A DNA stretch of 42,080 bases from positions 1 to 42,080 of the forward strand of contig JAHBYM010000009.1 of the NCBI GenBank assembly GCA_019635975.1, read 5' to 3'. A model generated the notes under the pieces. The model was not told the DNA's origin and did not search any database. It saw only the letters and a list, made by a program, of their open reading frames with translations. The translations under genes were made by a program, and so were the position numbers. This document shows positions 31,765 to 40,487 of this stretch, in pieces. Positions within the stretch are counted from its first letter, which is position 1, and each line of letters begins with the position of its first letter. The DNA comes from Parvibaculum sp. (GTDB lineage: Bacteria; Pseudomonadota; Alphaproteobacteria; Parvibaculales; Parvibaculaceae).

Positions 31765-31825
31765 TCAGGCTGGTTTTTGGTCGAAAAAGCGCAGAAAATA
31801 AGCCCTTTCGGGTTGCCTTGGGCTG

Positions 31826-31845
31826 GTCCAGTACCGTCCACCATC
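31826..31845 (+). repeat. attR: 20-bp direct repeat of the tRNA-Val 3' end
   Basis: GTCCAGTACCGTCCACCATC, identical to 5517-5536, without any tRNA body before it. This marks the right island boundary. Confidence 0.92.
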
Positions 31846-31863
31846 CTACGCCCTGCGGGCTTC

Positions 31864-31903
31864 GGATGGCGGGCCATCCCCCCGCCGACCGACCTTCGGT
31901 CGG
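31864..31903. terminator. Two hairpins just outside the island, likely original tRNA terminator region
   Basis: GGATGG-CGGG-CCATCC (31864-31879) and CCGACC-TTC-GGTCGG (31889-31903). Before island insertion they lay 19 and 44 bp past the tRNA-Val CCA. They are also just past the stop of the leftward SDR gene, so they may serve both directions. T-runs are weak. Confidence 0.5.
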
Positions 31904-31921
31904 AATATCTCCCAATTTCCA

Positions 31922-32659
31922 TTAGAGGATCAGACCGCCATCGACCGGCAGGGTCTGGCCGACGACATAGGCCGATAGCGGCGAGGCGAGGAAGAGCGCG
32001 ACGCCGGCCATGTCGGCGGGCGTACCGAGGCGGCCGAGCGGGATGTTCTGCAGGCTGGCGGCGAGGCGCTCGGGGTTTTCGGTCGTGACCTTCGTCAGCT
32101 TGGTGTCGACGAGGCCGGGCGCGATGCCGTTGACGCGGATGCCCTCGCCCGCCCAGGCCTCGGCCAGCGTGCGCGTCAATCCGACGGCGCCGGTTTTCGA
32201 GGCGTTGTAGGCCGGGTTGCCGCGCGTCGAATGATAGGCGGCGGTCGAACTGATGGTGATGAGCGAGCCTTTGGAGGCCGCCAGCATGTCGCGGAATTTC
32301 AGCGCGCAGGCCATCAGGCTGTTGAGATTGACGTCCATCACCTTGGCGAAACCGTCCATGCGGAACTCGCCCTTGCGGTAGATGACCGTGCCTTGCGCCA
32401 GCACCAGCACATCGAGCGTGGCGAAGGGCGGCTTGTGGGCCTCGATGGCGGCGAAGTCCGAGACGTCCATTTGCGTGTATTGAAGGCCCGTCATGTCGGA
32501 GCCCTCATCCGCCTTGTAGTCGGCCACAGAGGCGCGCGTCCCCCAGACGTGAACCGCCGCGCCGTGTGCCCGGAAAGCCTGCGCGATGCCATTGCCGATG
32601 CCGCTTGAACCGCCGACCACCAGAACCGTCCTGCCGGTGAAATCCAGTGCCTCTTTCAT
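31922..32659 (-). CDS. SDR family oxidoreductase
   Basis: A 245-aa classical short-chain dehydrogenase/reductase. GGSSGIG at 16-22 binds NAD(P), LAQG at 87-90 replaces the usual NNAG, NLNS at 111-114 is the structural Asn motif, and the catalytic Ser138, Tyr151 and Lys155 (YNASK) are all present. The C-terminus APGLVDTKL and VVGQTLPVDGGL are standard. Substrate is unknown; 3-oxoacyl-ACP reductase-like or sugar/steroid dehydrogenase activity are possible. Start ATG at 32659, with GAGGAG in its leader. It is the first core gene past the island. Confidence 0.93.
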   Translation of the reverse strand: MKEALDFTGRTVLVVGGSSGIGNGIAQAFRAHGAAVHVWGTRASVADYKADEGSDMTGLQYTQMDVSDFAAIEAHKPPFATLDVLVLAQGTVIYRKGEFRMDGFAKVMDVNLNSLMACALKFRDMLAASKGSLITISSTAAYHSTRGNPAYNASKTGAVGLTRTLAEAWAGEGIRVNGIAPGLVDTKLTKVTTENPERLAASLQNIPLGRLGTPADMAGVALFLASPLSAYVVGQTLPVDGGLIL

Positions 32660-32831
32660 TCGCTCCTCCCCGCGGCCGGGTCTCGCGCCCGTGCCCGTTC
32701 TGCTTGCTGAATGCCTCGATACCCCTGTCTCTACGATTTTGCAGGCCAGAGAGGCAATGGCCGGCGTCGGCGCGCCAGCGCCTGCCGGGGCCGACGCTGC
32801 GGCATCTCCGCCCAGGTCTGTTAATTTTTGT

Positions 32832-32859
32832 TAATTCGCAACGGGATTCACACGAATTA
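32832..32859. promoter_or_regulatory. Inverted repeat in the A/T-rich leader of the patatin gene
   Basis: TAATTCG (32832-32838) and CGAATTA (32853-32859) with a 14-bp spacer. The stretch also has three TTAA half-sites between 32821 and 32866. It lies 94 bp before the patatin-like start and is a plausible operator or promoter region. Confidence 0.4.
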
Positions 32860-32952
32860 GCGTTAATTGGTCATGAGGGAGTGCGACCCTAAACTGGCAT
32901 TTGAGGCCCGGCTGCCGCGGCGGCGCCGGAACGTCCGACGGGCGGAAGGACG

Positions 32953-35463
32953 ATGAAGGAAAAAGAACTCAGGCTCGCGCTGGTTTGCTACGGCGGCGTT
33001 TCGCTCGCCGTGTATATGCATGGCGTGACCAAGGAAATCCTGAAACTCGTGCGTGCGTCGCGCGTCTATCATCAGGATCTCGCCCGCTCGCATCGACCCT
33101 CGGCTTCATACAGCGACGTCGACCATGGCGATGCGCGCGAGACCGATACCGAAAAGCTTTATTTCGAACTCATTCAGGCGATCGGCGAAACCGTCGAGCT
33201 GCGGATATTCATCGACACGATCGCCGGCGCATCGGCCGGCGGCATCAACGGTGTGCTGCTGGCACGCGCGCTCGCCCACGACCTGCCGATGGACGCACAT
33301 CGCAAGATGTGGCTTGAGCAGGCCGATATCGTTGCGCTGATGGACGAGGCGCATCTCGCGAAGCGCTGGGACAAGCTGTTCATGAAGCCGCTCTTCTGGG
33401 GCTTCACCGACAAATGGCTGGCGCGCTTCGCGCCCGATGTCGAGATGCGCCAGAAATTGCAGCTGTTCACGCGGTCGCGCTGGTTCCAGCCGCCCTTCTC
33501 CGGCGAGATCATGAGCGGGATGCTGCTCGACGCCTGCATGGCGATGGAAGACGACGTGGCGCCGACAAGCTCGCTGCTGCCGGGCGGGCACCGGCTCGAC
33601 CTGATGGTGTCGGTGACGGATTTTCACGGTTACAGCCAGAACATTCCGCTGCACGACCCCGTGTCGATCCGCGAACGCGAACACCGGCACATTCTGAAGT
33701 TCAGCTATTTCCGTCATCCAAGCGGGTTGGTCGAAAGCGACTTCGACCGTGACCACATTCCGGGGCTTGCTTTCGCCGCGCGCGCAACATCGTCGTTTCC
33801 GGGCGCTTTTCCGCCGGCGCGGATCGGCGAAATCGACAAGGCGCTGGCGGCGCGCGAGATGGAATGGCCGACCCGCGATGCTTTCCTGCACGGAAACTTC
33901 AAGCCGCTGATCGCGGCCGGCTCCGACCCCGTGAAAGCCTCGTTCATCGACGGCAGCGTGCTCAACAACAAACCCTTCGCCGAAGCCATTGCCTCGATCC
34001 GCGGGCGGCCGGCCTACCGCGAAGTTGACCGCCGGGTCGTCTATATCGATCCCGACCCGAAAGGCGGGCATGTGGAAGCCGGCGGCGCAGCGCCCGGATT
34101 CTTCCAGACCATTCGCGGCGCGTTGTCGGACATTCCGCGCAATCAGCCGGTGCGCGACGAACTCGAATCCCTGCACGATTTCTCCGAGCGCGTGCGCCGC
34201 TACCGGCAGATCGTTTCGGCGACGCGGCCGCACGTGACCGAGTGTGTGCGGCAACTCTTCAACGGCGATGCCGAGACCCCGCCGACGCCCGCGCTTCTCG
34301 CCAAGCTGCGTAACAGGGCCAACGCGCAGTCGGCGCTGGAAGCCGGCTATGCCTACGACGCTTACATCCAGCTCAAGGTCAGCTCGGTTCTCGATCAGAT
34401 CACGGAAGTCGTCGCCAATCTTTCGGAGGCGGTGCATCACCCGAGCGACCGGCTGGCGCTGTCGCGCGCCGTCGAAGCCTGGGCGAAGCGGCAGAGCATA
34501 TTTCCGGTGCTTTGGGCCCATCATGCGGGCGAAGGCGTGGAGCCCAGCAAGGAAGATGCGTGGGTGCGGTTCCTGCGCGAATTCGACATCAATTTCCGTG
34601 TGCGGCGCCTGCGCTTCGTCATTCGCCGCCTCAATGAACTTTATGAGCACAATGGCGAGGCTGACGCCGCCGAATGCGATGCGGACGCGCTCGACGATTT
34701 CAAGGCGAGCCTCTATATGAGCCTCGAGCGCCTGCAATCGGAATCCGCGAAGCGCCTCAGAACGCCGGAAGTGCGCGCGATCTGCAAGGCGATCTATGAG
34801 GGCGGTATCGCAGAGACCAAAGAAATCGATCACTTTGCCAGCTTTGTCGCCTCGAAACTCGACCTTGTGGGCCTCGACCGCGAAACCGACGAAACTTTTG
34901 CGGAGATGGCGACGACCTGTCTGCCGCCCGCGGCGCGCACCGAGCTGGTGCAGGCCTATGTCGGCTTTCCCTTCTTCGACGTGCTGACGCTTTCGCTCAA
35001 CAAATGGCAGGATCTCGACGATGTCGACACGGTGCAGGTTGACCGCATCAGCCCCGAGGATGCCAGGGCGCTGCGCGAAGGCGGCGCGCCGGCGACGCTG
35101 ATGGGGCGCGATCTCGGCTACTTCGCCGCGTTCTTCAGCCGGCGGGCGCGCGAGAACGACTATCTGTGGGGAAGACTGCATGCCGCCGACCGGCTGGTCG
35201 ACATCGTGGCAAGCGCCGCGCCTGCGGCCATCCATGCCTCCGACCTCGATCTCGACCAGTTGAAGGCGCGGCTTTTCCGGTCGATCCTGAAAGCGGAATT
35301 GCCGTTTCTCGAAAACATCCCCGATCTCTTCGACGATCTCGGACGCGAAATCGCCATCCGCTTCGGCGAGGAAAGCGCAACGGAAAAGGCGCCTGCCGTG
35401 GACGTGCAGGCGCCCGAAGACGATGACGAGGATCGCGACCAGCCGGTGCCGCGGCGCGCGTGA
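32953..35463 (+). CDS. Patatin-related phospholipase-like protein (DUF3376 type)
   Basis: An 836-aa protein of the patatin-related family. Opening ELRLALVCYGGVSLAVYMHGVTKEI is the oxyanion-loop strand. The nucleophile elbow is IAGASAGGING, Ser94 in G-x-S-x-G, and the second catalytic residue is Asp333 in IDGSVLNNKPF. A large C-terminal helical region (about 400-836) is characteristic of this subfamily. Activity would be lipid acyl hydrolysis; the physiological substrate is unknown. No signal peptide is visible, so it is cytoplasmic or peripheral. AAGGA precedes the ATG. It is convergent with hsp20, with 3 bp between the stop codons. Confidence 0.9.
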   Translation: MKEKELRLALVCYGGVSLAVYMHGVTKEILKLVRASRVYHQDLARSHRPSASYSDVDHGDARETDTEKLYFELIQAIGETVELRIFIDTIAGASAGGINGVLLARALAHDLPMDAHRKMWLEQADIVALMDEAHLAKRWDKLFMKPLFWGFTDKWLARFAPDVEMRQKLQLFTRSRWFQPPFSGEIMSGMLLDACMAMEDDVAPTSSLLPGGHRLDLMVSVTDFHGYSQNIPLHDPVSIREREHRHILKFSYFRHPSGLVESDFDRDHIPGLAFAARATSSFPGAFPPARIGEIDKALAAREMEWPTRDAFLHGNFKPLIAAGSDPVKASFIDGSVLNNKPFAEAIASIRGRPAYREVDRRVVYIDPDPKGGHVEAGGAAPGFFQTIRGALSDIPRNQPVRDELESLHDFSERVRRYRQIVSATRPHVTECVRQLFNGDAETPPTPALLAKLRNRANAQSALEAGYAYDAYIQLKVSSVLDQITEVVANLSEAVHHPSDRLALSRAVEAWAKRQSIFPVLWAHHAGEGVEPSKEDAWVRFLREFDINFRVRRLRFVIRRLNELYEHNGEADAAECDADALDDFKASLYMSLERLQSESAKRLRTPEVRAICKAIYEGGIAETKEIDHFASFVASKLDLVGLDRETDETFAEMATTCLPPAARTELVQAYVGFPFFDVLTLSLNKWQDLDDVDTVQVDRISPEDARALREGGAPATLMGRDLGYFAAFFSRRARENDYLWGRLHAADRLVDIVASAAPAAIHASDLDLDQLKARLFRSILKAELPFLENIPDLFDDLGREIAIRFGEESATEKAPAVDVQAPEDDDEDRDQPVPRRA

Positions 35464-35466
35464 CGC

Positions 35467-35967
35467 TCAGCTCTTGCCGATCGCAATGCGCCGTCCCGCC
35501 GGGGCGGCATTCGGGTTCTTCGGCATCGTTACCTTCAGCACACCCTTATCGAATTTAGCGTCGATCTTCGCTTCATCGACCGAGGACGGCAACGTGAAGG
35601 AACGCTCGAAGCTGCCGTAGTGGCGTTCGACCACACGGGCATTTTCCTCGCCGGATTCCTTTTCGTAGCGTTTTTCGCCTTTCAGCGTCAGAACGCCATC
35701 GTGGACGTTGAGTTCCACATCCTTTTCATCGAGGCCGGGCAACTCGGCCGTCAGCGTATAGGCCGTCTCGCTCTCGTGCAGGTCGATGCTGGGGGTAACG
35801 TAGCCATTGCCGAAACGTCCGAGCGATGGCGCGTCGAAGAGTCCGAAGCCAGGACCGAAAGCCCGGTTCATCAGGCTGTTCATTTCCTCGCGAAAGCTCG
35901 CAAAGGGGTCTCGGGAGAACAGAGAACCGTGTTCTCCGCTGCCGGTTTTGGTGACTTGATTGGGCAT
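35467..35967 (-). CDS. Hsp20/alpha-crystallin small heat-shock protein
   Basis: A 166-aa ATP-independent chaperone that holds unfolding proteins in large oligomers. The alpha-crystallin domain spans about 58-155: PSIDLHESETAYTLTAELPGLDEKDVELNVHDGVLTLKGEKR, then RVVERHYGSFERSFTLPSSV and the closing FDKGVLKVTMPK (G-V-L motif). The C-terminal tail lacks a clear I-x-I anchor, although RRIAIGKS includes I-A-I, which fits it. The frame is open upstream, but the ATG at 35967 has AAGGAGG five bases before it, clearly the true start. A heat-shock promoter was not resolved by eye. Confidence 0.95.
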   Translation of the reverse strand: MPNQVTKTGSGEHGSLFSRDPFASFREEMNSLMNRAFGPGFGLFDAPSLGRFGNGYVTPSIDLHESETAYTLTAELPGLDEKDVELNVHDGVLTLKGEKRYEKESGEENARVVERHYGSFERSFTLPSSVDEAKIDAKFDKGVLKVTMPKNPNAAPAGRRIAIGKS

Positions 35968-36049
35968 TTTTTCCTCCTTGCCGCCGATCAAGAAAATACG
36001 GATGCAAAGAGCGGGCATTGATCCCGCCCGCGATGAATCTAGGCGCGTT

Positions 36050-37054
36050 TCAACGAGGTGCAAGTGCGCCGCAAGGCCGCAGGTCGTCGCGATCCGGGGC
36101 GATTTCATCGCCGTCTATCCAGGCCTCGATATCGCGCCATACCGTCTCGCGCTGCAGGTCGCGCAGCAGCATGTGCCAGCCTTCCGGATAGCAAAGCGCG
36201 GTGACCGGGCCCACGCCGCCGCGCATGGCCGCGAGAACGGCCGCTGTGGGCCGCGCCGGGATCAACTGGTCGTTCGCGCCGTAGAGCAGCAGCACCGGCA
36301 CGCCGACGCGGCCGGCGGCCTCATAGGCGCGGTCCATGAGGCCTACCAAACCGTAGAGGGCGTCGATCCGCGTTTCCTTGATGACCAGCGGATCGCGGCC
36401 GAGGGCGCGCAGCATCTCGATATTGTCCGACGGCCAGATGTCGAGGCCCTGCCCGGTGAGGCGGCGGCCGGGGACGGTATGCGCGGCGATGCGCAGCGTC
36501 GTCGCGTAGAGGCCGTTCATCGCCGTCCAGCCCCAGACCGCGGGCGCCGCGAGGATCAGGCCGTCGACGGCGGGCGGATGCGGCAATATCATGGCGCGCA
36601 TGGCGACGGCACCGCCCATGCTGGTGCCAAGCAGGTAGACCGGCAGGCCCGGATGGCGCGCACGCAGCAGCCCGACTATCGCGGCGAGGTCTTCGGCCAT
36701 GCGGGTGTCGCCCGCCCAAAGCCCGCGGCCCGGCGCACGGCCGAAGCCGCGCTGGTCATAGGCATAGAGTGCAAGCCCCTGCGCGGCGAACCAGGGACCG
36801 GGGCCCGGCTCGGCGAAGGCATTGCCGTAGTCGTTGAAGCCGTGCAGGCCGACGACGATGGCGCGCGGGCTTTCCGGCACGAAAGCAAACACGGGGAGGC
36901 GCGCGCCGTCGGCCATGATGGCGGCAGTGACGGCCGAGCCATGTTCGAGGCGCGGCGCGAAGACAGAGTCGCCCACCGTCATCTGGCGCGGGGCGCAGGC
37001 GGCGGAAATCAAGCCGGCGGCGAGGACCGCCGCGAGGAGAACATATCGCTTCAT
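36050..37054 (-). CDS. Alpha/beta-hydrolase lipoprotein (monoacylglycerol lipase-like)
   Basis: A 334-aa hydrolase. MKRYVLLAAVLAAGLISAAC is a signal sequence ending in a lipoprotein-like Cys20, although position -3 is Ser, so the lipobox is imperfect. The fold is that of the serine aminopeptidase S33/monoacylglycerol lipase group: HGFNDYG (oxyanion region), nucleophile Ser145 in GTSMGG, acid Asp in YGANDQLIP and His in PEGWHMLL. It would hydrolyse esters or acylglycerols in the envelope. The frame is open 26 codons upstream, but the ATG at 37054 gives a proper signal peptide. It lies 37 bp after the CPBP gene and 82 bp before hsp20 on the same strand. Confidence 0.88.
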   Translation of the reverse strand: MKRYVLLAAVLAAGLISAACAPRQMTVGDSVFAPRLEHGSAVTAAIMADGARLPVFAFVPESPRAIVVGLHGFNDYGNAFAEPGPGPWFAAQGLALYAYDQRGFGRAPGRGLWAGDTRMAEDLAAIVGLLRARHPGLPVYLLGTSMGGAVAMRAMILPHPPAVDGLILAAPAVWGWTAMNGLYATTLRIAAHTVPGRRLTGQGLDIWPSDNIEMLRALGRDPLVIKETRIDALYGLVGLMDRAYEAAGRVGVPVLLLYGANDQLIPARPTAAVLAAMRGGVGPVTALCYPEGWHMLLRDLQRETVWRDIEAWIDGDEIAPDRDDLRPCGALAPR

Positions 37055-37091
37055 GTCGAGATTGTGACACCGGACGGCGCCACACGCCATG

Positions 37092-37820
37092 TCAGGCCAT
37101 TGGCATCGCGATAAGCAGGATCGCCGTGCCATGCGTCAGCGCCGCAGCCCAGATGCCGTAACGCATGCGGACGAGGCCGCAGGCGATGCCCTCGATCGCG
37201 GTAAAGGCGAGGATCGGCCAACCACTGTTCGTGACCGTGATTGCCAGATATGAGTGACAGGCGGCGAAAATGAGACCGCTCAGCAGTGCGGCACGAACGG
37301 GCGTAACATATGCCTCGAGACGGCCCTGCAGGTAGCCGCGGAAAAGGACTTCCTCGAGCAGATTTCCGCCGTAGACGAGGATGACGAGCGCAAGGATGAA
37401 TCCGGGCGCGAAATCCCAAAGCAGGGGTGAAAGGCCAGAGATAGAGGCAGCGCCGAGGCCGATCGCAGCGCCGGCACCGAGGCCGACGGCGGCGCCTCCG
37501 GCGAGCGTGCCCTTTCGCCAGACGAGGAGAGGACGCATGTCGCGTTCGACAGAGACGATAAAGACAACGCCGAGGACCGAGCTTATGCCGAGCGTCGCGA
37601 GCAAGGCCGGGTTATTGAAGAATGAAATCCGGAGGTCGTCGAAGTTCCACAGGCCGGTTGGCGTCATCGCGTCCCGGACCAGAATGAAGATCGCGATATA
37701 GAGCGCAATGCGAACGCCGACAGCGGCGCGCGGCAGAAGCACCAGGCAGAGCGCAAAGGCAAGCAGGCCGGGCGCCATGCGCAGGTTGTAGGTTGCGAGC
37801 AAATCCACGCCCTCGGCCAT
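37092..37820 (-). CDS. CPBP-family intramembrane metalloprotease
   Basis: A 242-aa multi-pass membrane protein of the CAAX protease/bacteriocin-processing (Abi) group. The three motifs are present: EE in NLLEEVLFRGYLQG (Glu156-Glu157, Arg161), His189 in FAACHSYLAI and His230 in ALTHGTA. About seven to eight hydrophobic segments are visible. The bacterial substrates are mostly unknown. The start at 37820 is chosen because GGGGA lies eight bases upstream; ATG 37835 is an alternative. It is divergent from the TetR gene and upstream of the lipase-like gene, probably cotranscribed with it. Confidence 0.9.
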   Translation of the reverse strand: MAEGVDLLATYNLRMAPGLLAFALCLVLLPRAAVGVRIALYIAIFILVRDAMTPTGLWNFDDLRISFFNNPALLATLGISSVLGVVFIVSVERDMRPLLVWRKGTLAGGAAVGLGAGAAIGLGAASISGLSPLLWDFAPGFILALVILVYGGNLLEEVLFRGYLQGRLEAYVTPVRAALLSGLIFAACHSYLAITVTNSGWPILAFTAIEGIACGLVRMRYGIWAAALTHGTAILLIAMPMA

Positions 37821-37936
37821 CGTTCGTTTCCCCATGTTTCACTATCGTTGACAGACCGAAAGTCCTGCCACCAAGATCAACCAGAGAATAGGAAGCGAAG
37901 ACAGTTCGCTCTACTCGCGTTTGGCGGAGGAAGAAC

Positions 37937-38584
37937 GTGGCGGCCGGGTCAGCAAAAAAGCGCGTCAGAAAGCCGGTGCAGCGGCGTTCCGAAGCGACCG
38001 TCGACACGATACTCGAGGCGGCGGCTCAGATTTTCCGGACGTATGGCGCGAAGGGCGCGACAACCAACCGGATCGCGGAGCGCGCGGGTGTTTCCATCGG
38101 TTCGATCTATCAGTATTTCCCGAACAAGGAAGCGCTGCTCGTCGCGCTGATGGAACGGCATATCGGAAGCTCAATCGATCTGCTCGGCGAAGTGCTGCAG
38201 GCGAGCGAAGGCGCGGCGCCGAAAGAGCGCGTGCGGGCCGCCGTCGCTTGCGTGCTCGATATCCATATGGAGGACCCGGAACTGCATCGGGTGATCTTCG
38301 AGGAGGCGCCGCGCCCGCCGCATGTGAACCGGAAGCTCGAAGACGGCGAGAAGCTGATGCGCGCGGCATTGGAGGACTTGCTAGGCAGCTTCCCGCGCGC
38401 CACCTGCGCCGATCCGAAGCGCAGCGCCTATATGACGCTGGTACTGGTCGAGAGCATGGTGCATCGCTATGTGACGGCGCGCGACCGGCCGATGGAGCCC
38501 GCCGCCTTCGCCGATCACCTGACGGAACTGGCGATGCGCGAGATGGCTCTCAGCTCACCGCCCGGAGCAGGTTGCGCGCAATGA
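37937..38584 (+). CDS. TetR-family transcriptional regulator
   Basis: A 215-aa repressor-type protein with an N-terminal HTH (about 16-65): RRSEATVDTILEAAAQIFRTYG, TTNRIAERAGVSIGSIYQYFPNKEALL. The C-terminal ligand domain is helical (ELHRVIFEEAPRPP, MTLVLVESMVHRYV). The start is GTG 37937 with GGAGG eight bases upstream. The 3' end overlaps the convergent acyl-CoA dehydrogenase gene by 35 bp, which gives antisense coupling. By position it may control that gene or the divergent CPBP gene; the ligand is unknown. Confidence 0.92.
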   Translation: MAAGSAKKRVRKPVQRRSEATVDTILEAAAQIFRTYGAKGATTNRIAERAGVSIGSIYQYFPNKEALLVALMERHIGSSIDLLGEVLQASEGAAPKERVRAAVACVLDIHMEDPELHRVIFEEAPRPPHVNRKLEDGEKLMRAALEDLLGSFPRATCADPKRSAYMTLVLVESMVHRYVTARDRPMEPAAFADHLTELAMREMALSSPPGAGCAQ

Positions 38585-39701
38585 TGACCTGCTGCACCTG
38601 GCTGGTGCCTTCGTAGATGCGGAAGATGCGGACGTCGCGATAGAAGCGCTCGATGCCGTAGTCGGCGACATAACCCGCGCCGCCATGCACTTGCACCGCG
38701 CGGTCGGCGATGCGGCCGACGGCTTCGGAGCAGAACAGCTTGCAGCAGGAGCTTTCGGTCGCCACGTCCTCGCCCGCGTCGCGGCGGCGGGCGGCGTCGA
38801 TGACCATGCAACGCCCGGCATAGGCTTCCATTTTCGAATCCGCGAGCATGGCCTGCACAAGCTGGAGATTGCCGATGGGCGCACCGAACTGCTTGCGCTC
38901 GGCGGCGTATTTCACACTGTCCTCGACGAGCCGGTCGGCGACGCCGATGCAGACGGCTGAAATGTGCAAACGTCCGCGCTCCAGCACCTGCATGGCGGTG
39001 ACGAAGCCCTTGCCCTCCTCCGCCCCGAGCAGGCAGTCGGCCGGAATGCGCGCGTCCTCGAAAACCACGTCGCAGATATGCGCGCCCTGCTGGCCCATCT
39101 TCTTTTCGGGTTTGCCGATATGGATGCCTGGAATGTCGCGCGGCACGACAAAGGCCGAAACGCCCCTGGCGCCCGGCGTCTTCGGATCGGTGCGCGCCAT
39201 CAACGTGAAGGCATGCGCCTTGTTGGCGTTGGTGATGTAGCGCTTGGTGCCGTTGACGATGTAGTGATCGCCGTCGCGAATGGCGGTCGCCTTCAACGAG
39301 GCGGCATCGGAGCCGGCATCGGGCTCGGTCAAGGCGAAGCTGACGATGACCTCGCCGCTGGCGATTTTCGGCAGCCAGTATTCCTTCTGGTCCTGGCGGC
39401 CATGCATCACGATGCCCTGGCTGCCGATGCCGACATTGGTGCCGATGACCGAGCGGAAGGCCGGCGAGGTGCGGCCGAGCTCGAACATCAGCAGGCATTC
39501 CTCCTCCATGGTGAGGCCGAGGCCGCCATACTCCACAGGAACGGAGATACCGAATAGGCCCAGGTCGCGCATTTCCTGCACTATTTCTTCGGGCACCCGG
39601 TCGGTCTCCGACACCTTGTCCTCGATAGGGCGCAGGCGTTCGTCGACAAAGCGGCGGACGGAGGAAATGAGCTGTTCACGTGTTTCGGCGTCGAGGGCCA
39701 T
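38550..39701 (-). CDS. Acyl-CoA dehydrogenase
   Basis: A 383-aa flavoprotein that introduces the alpha-beta double bond in an acyl-CoA. N-terminal helices LISSVRRFVDERL, the middle sheet FALTEPDAGSD (FAD-contact), YIVNGTKRYITNA and the C-terminal helical domain with MQVLERGRLHISAVCIG, KQFGAPIGNLQ, QVHGGAGYVADYGIERFYRDVRI are all typical. The catalytic base is Glu364 in IYEGTSQVQ. The ATG at 39701 has GGGA about six bases before it. Chain-length preference cannot be read from sequence. It overlaps the end of the TetR gene. Confidence 0.95.
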   Translation of the reverse strand: MALDAETREQLISSVRRFVDERLRPIEDKVSETDRVPEEIVQEMRDLGLFGISVPVEYGGLGLTMEEECLLMFELGRTSPAFRSVIGTNVGIGSQGIVMHGRQDQKEYWLPKIASGEVIVSFALTEPDAGSDAASLKATAIRDGDHYIVNGTKRYITNANKAHAFTLMARTDPKTPGARGVSAFVVPRDIPGIHIGKPEKKMGQQGAHICDVVFEDARIPADCLLGAEEGKGFVTAMQVLERGRLHISAVCIGVADRLVEDSVKYAAERKQFGAPIGNLQLVQAMLADSKMEAYAGRCMVIDAARRRDAGEDVATESSCCKLFCSEAVGRIADRAVQVHGGAGYVADYGIERFYRDVRIFRIYEGTSQVQQVIIARNLLRAVS

Positions 39702-39792
39702 GGGATTCCCGCTGGTCAGTGACAAGGCTGCGGGAATTTAGGCCATTCAAGGCGGCGCGGTCAAAAGCCGTGGCGGACCCGAAGGTCGTGGA

Positions 39793-40314
39793 TCAGACTG
39801 AGGCGACGGGCCGCGCGATCGAGGCGCCCAGAATTCGGTCCGCCCGCTCACCGCCGATCGAAAGCGGCAGATAGACGCCTTCGAATGTGACATCGCCTCG
39901 ACCCGGATAATTCATGCGGCCGCGGGCGGCATAAGGCCGGCGCGCTTCGGCGACAAATTTGTAGAAGTCGAAAAGCAGCGAACCGAAGCCGGACTTGTGT
40001 TCGTTGACGTCAAGCACACAGCGGCCGCGGAAATTGGCACCGTGCGCCGCGACGATATCTTCGCCGAGAAGGCGATAAGTCAGATCGAACGGCTCCCAGT
40101 TGACCTGCAGCATCAGCAGATTGGGCATGAAGCGGGCGAACTTGATCGGGTCCATGTCGTCGGGACGCGGCATGTCGCGCGAACCGCGGACGCTTTTCCA
40201 ATACTCGAGCATGTGAATGCAGAGCGGCTCCTTCAACTCCTTCAGGCGAAGGAACTCGACCGACTCCGCACCGATCCCGTCGATGACGTCTTTGTAATCC
40301 GCAATCTGCGCCAT
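39793..40314 (-). CDS. PAS_5-domain protein (single-domain PAS), copy 1
   Basis: A 173-aa protein with an alphaproteobacterial PAS_5 (PF07310-type) fold: FLRLKELKEPLCIHMLEYWKSVRG, MPRPDDMDPIKFARFMPNLLMLQV, FDLTYRLLGEDIVAAHGANFRG, and the C-terminal EGVYLPLSIGGERADRILG. The family binds unknown ligands or partner proteins; one example, MopJ of Caulobacter, is a single-domain PAS cell-cycle regulator, although orthology is not established. The ATG at 40314 is chosen by domain fit. It is paralogous to the gene at 40939-41502, with a thioesterase between them. Confidence 0.82.
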   Translation of the reverse strand: MAQIADYKDVIDGIGAESVEFLRLKELKEPLCIHMLEYWKSVRGSRDMPRPDDMDPIKFARFMPNLLMLQVNWEPFDLTYRLLGEDIVAAHGANFRGRCVLDVNEHKSGFGSLLFDFYKFVAEARRPYAARGRMNYPGRGDVTFEGVYLPLSIGGERADRILGASIARPVASV

Positions 40315-40487
40315 TGGTCTCGCGCCCCACCTGCCCGCGACTCTCGCCGTTCGACTCACAGCATGGGCCCAAGCTGCTAACGGATTATGAATCTCCCCTG
40401 AAATCCTGTGGAAAAGCGCGGAGTTTGGAAAAGACGCCGTTCCTGATAGAAACGCGCATCCGAAATTCGCAACCTGCGGACCTGTTC

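Larger units (their letters stand above)
5517..31845. mobile_element. Integrated genomic island at tRNA-Val(CAC)
   Basis: A 20-bp exact repeat of the tRNA 3' end bounds a 26.3-kb segment. A tyrosine recombinase gene starts about 90 bp inside the left edge, which is the classic layout of an integrative element. The interior has accessory content (serine recombinase, RadC, IS1595 element, regulators, ubiquitin-like/AAA-protease locus, orphan genes), while both flanks are housekeeping genes. No conjugation or phage structural genes are recognised, so it is probably a mobilisable or decayed island rather than a self-transmissible element. Small remnants such as a possible replication-protein fragment near 29460-29741 fit this view. 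Confidence 0.9.

Noticed and set aside
33106-35235. 709-codon open frame on the minus strand
   Set aside because: Antisense to the patatin-like gene, which has clear catalytic motifs; typical GC shadow.
35960-37114. 384-codon open frame on the plus strand
   Set aside because: Antisense to the alpha/beta hydrolase; low-complexity product without a domain.
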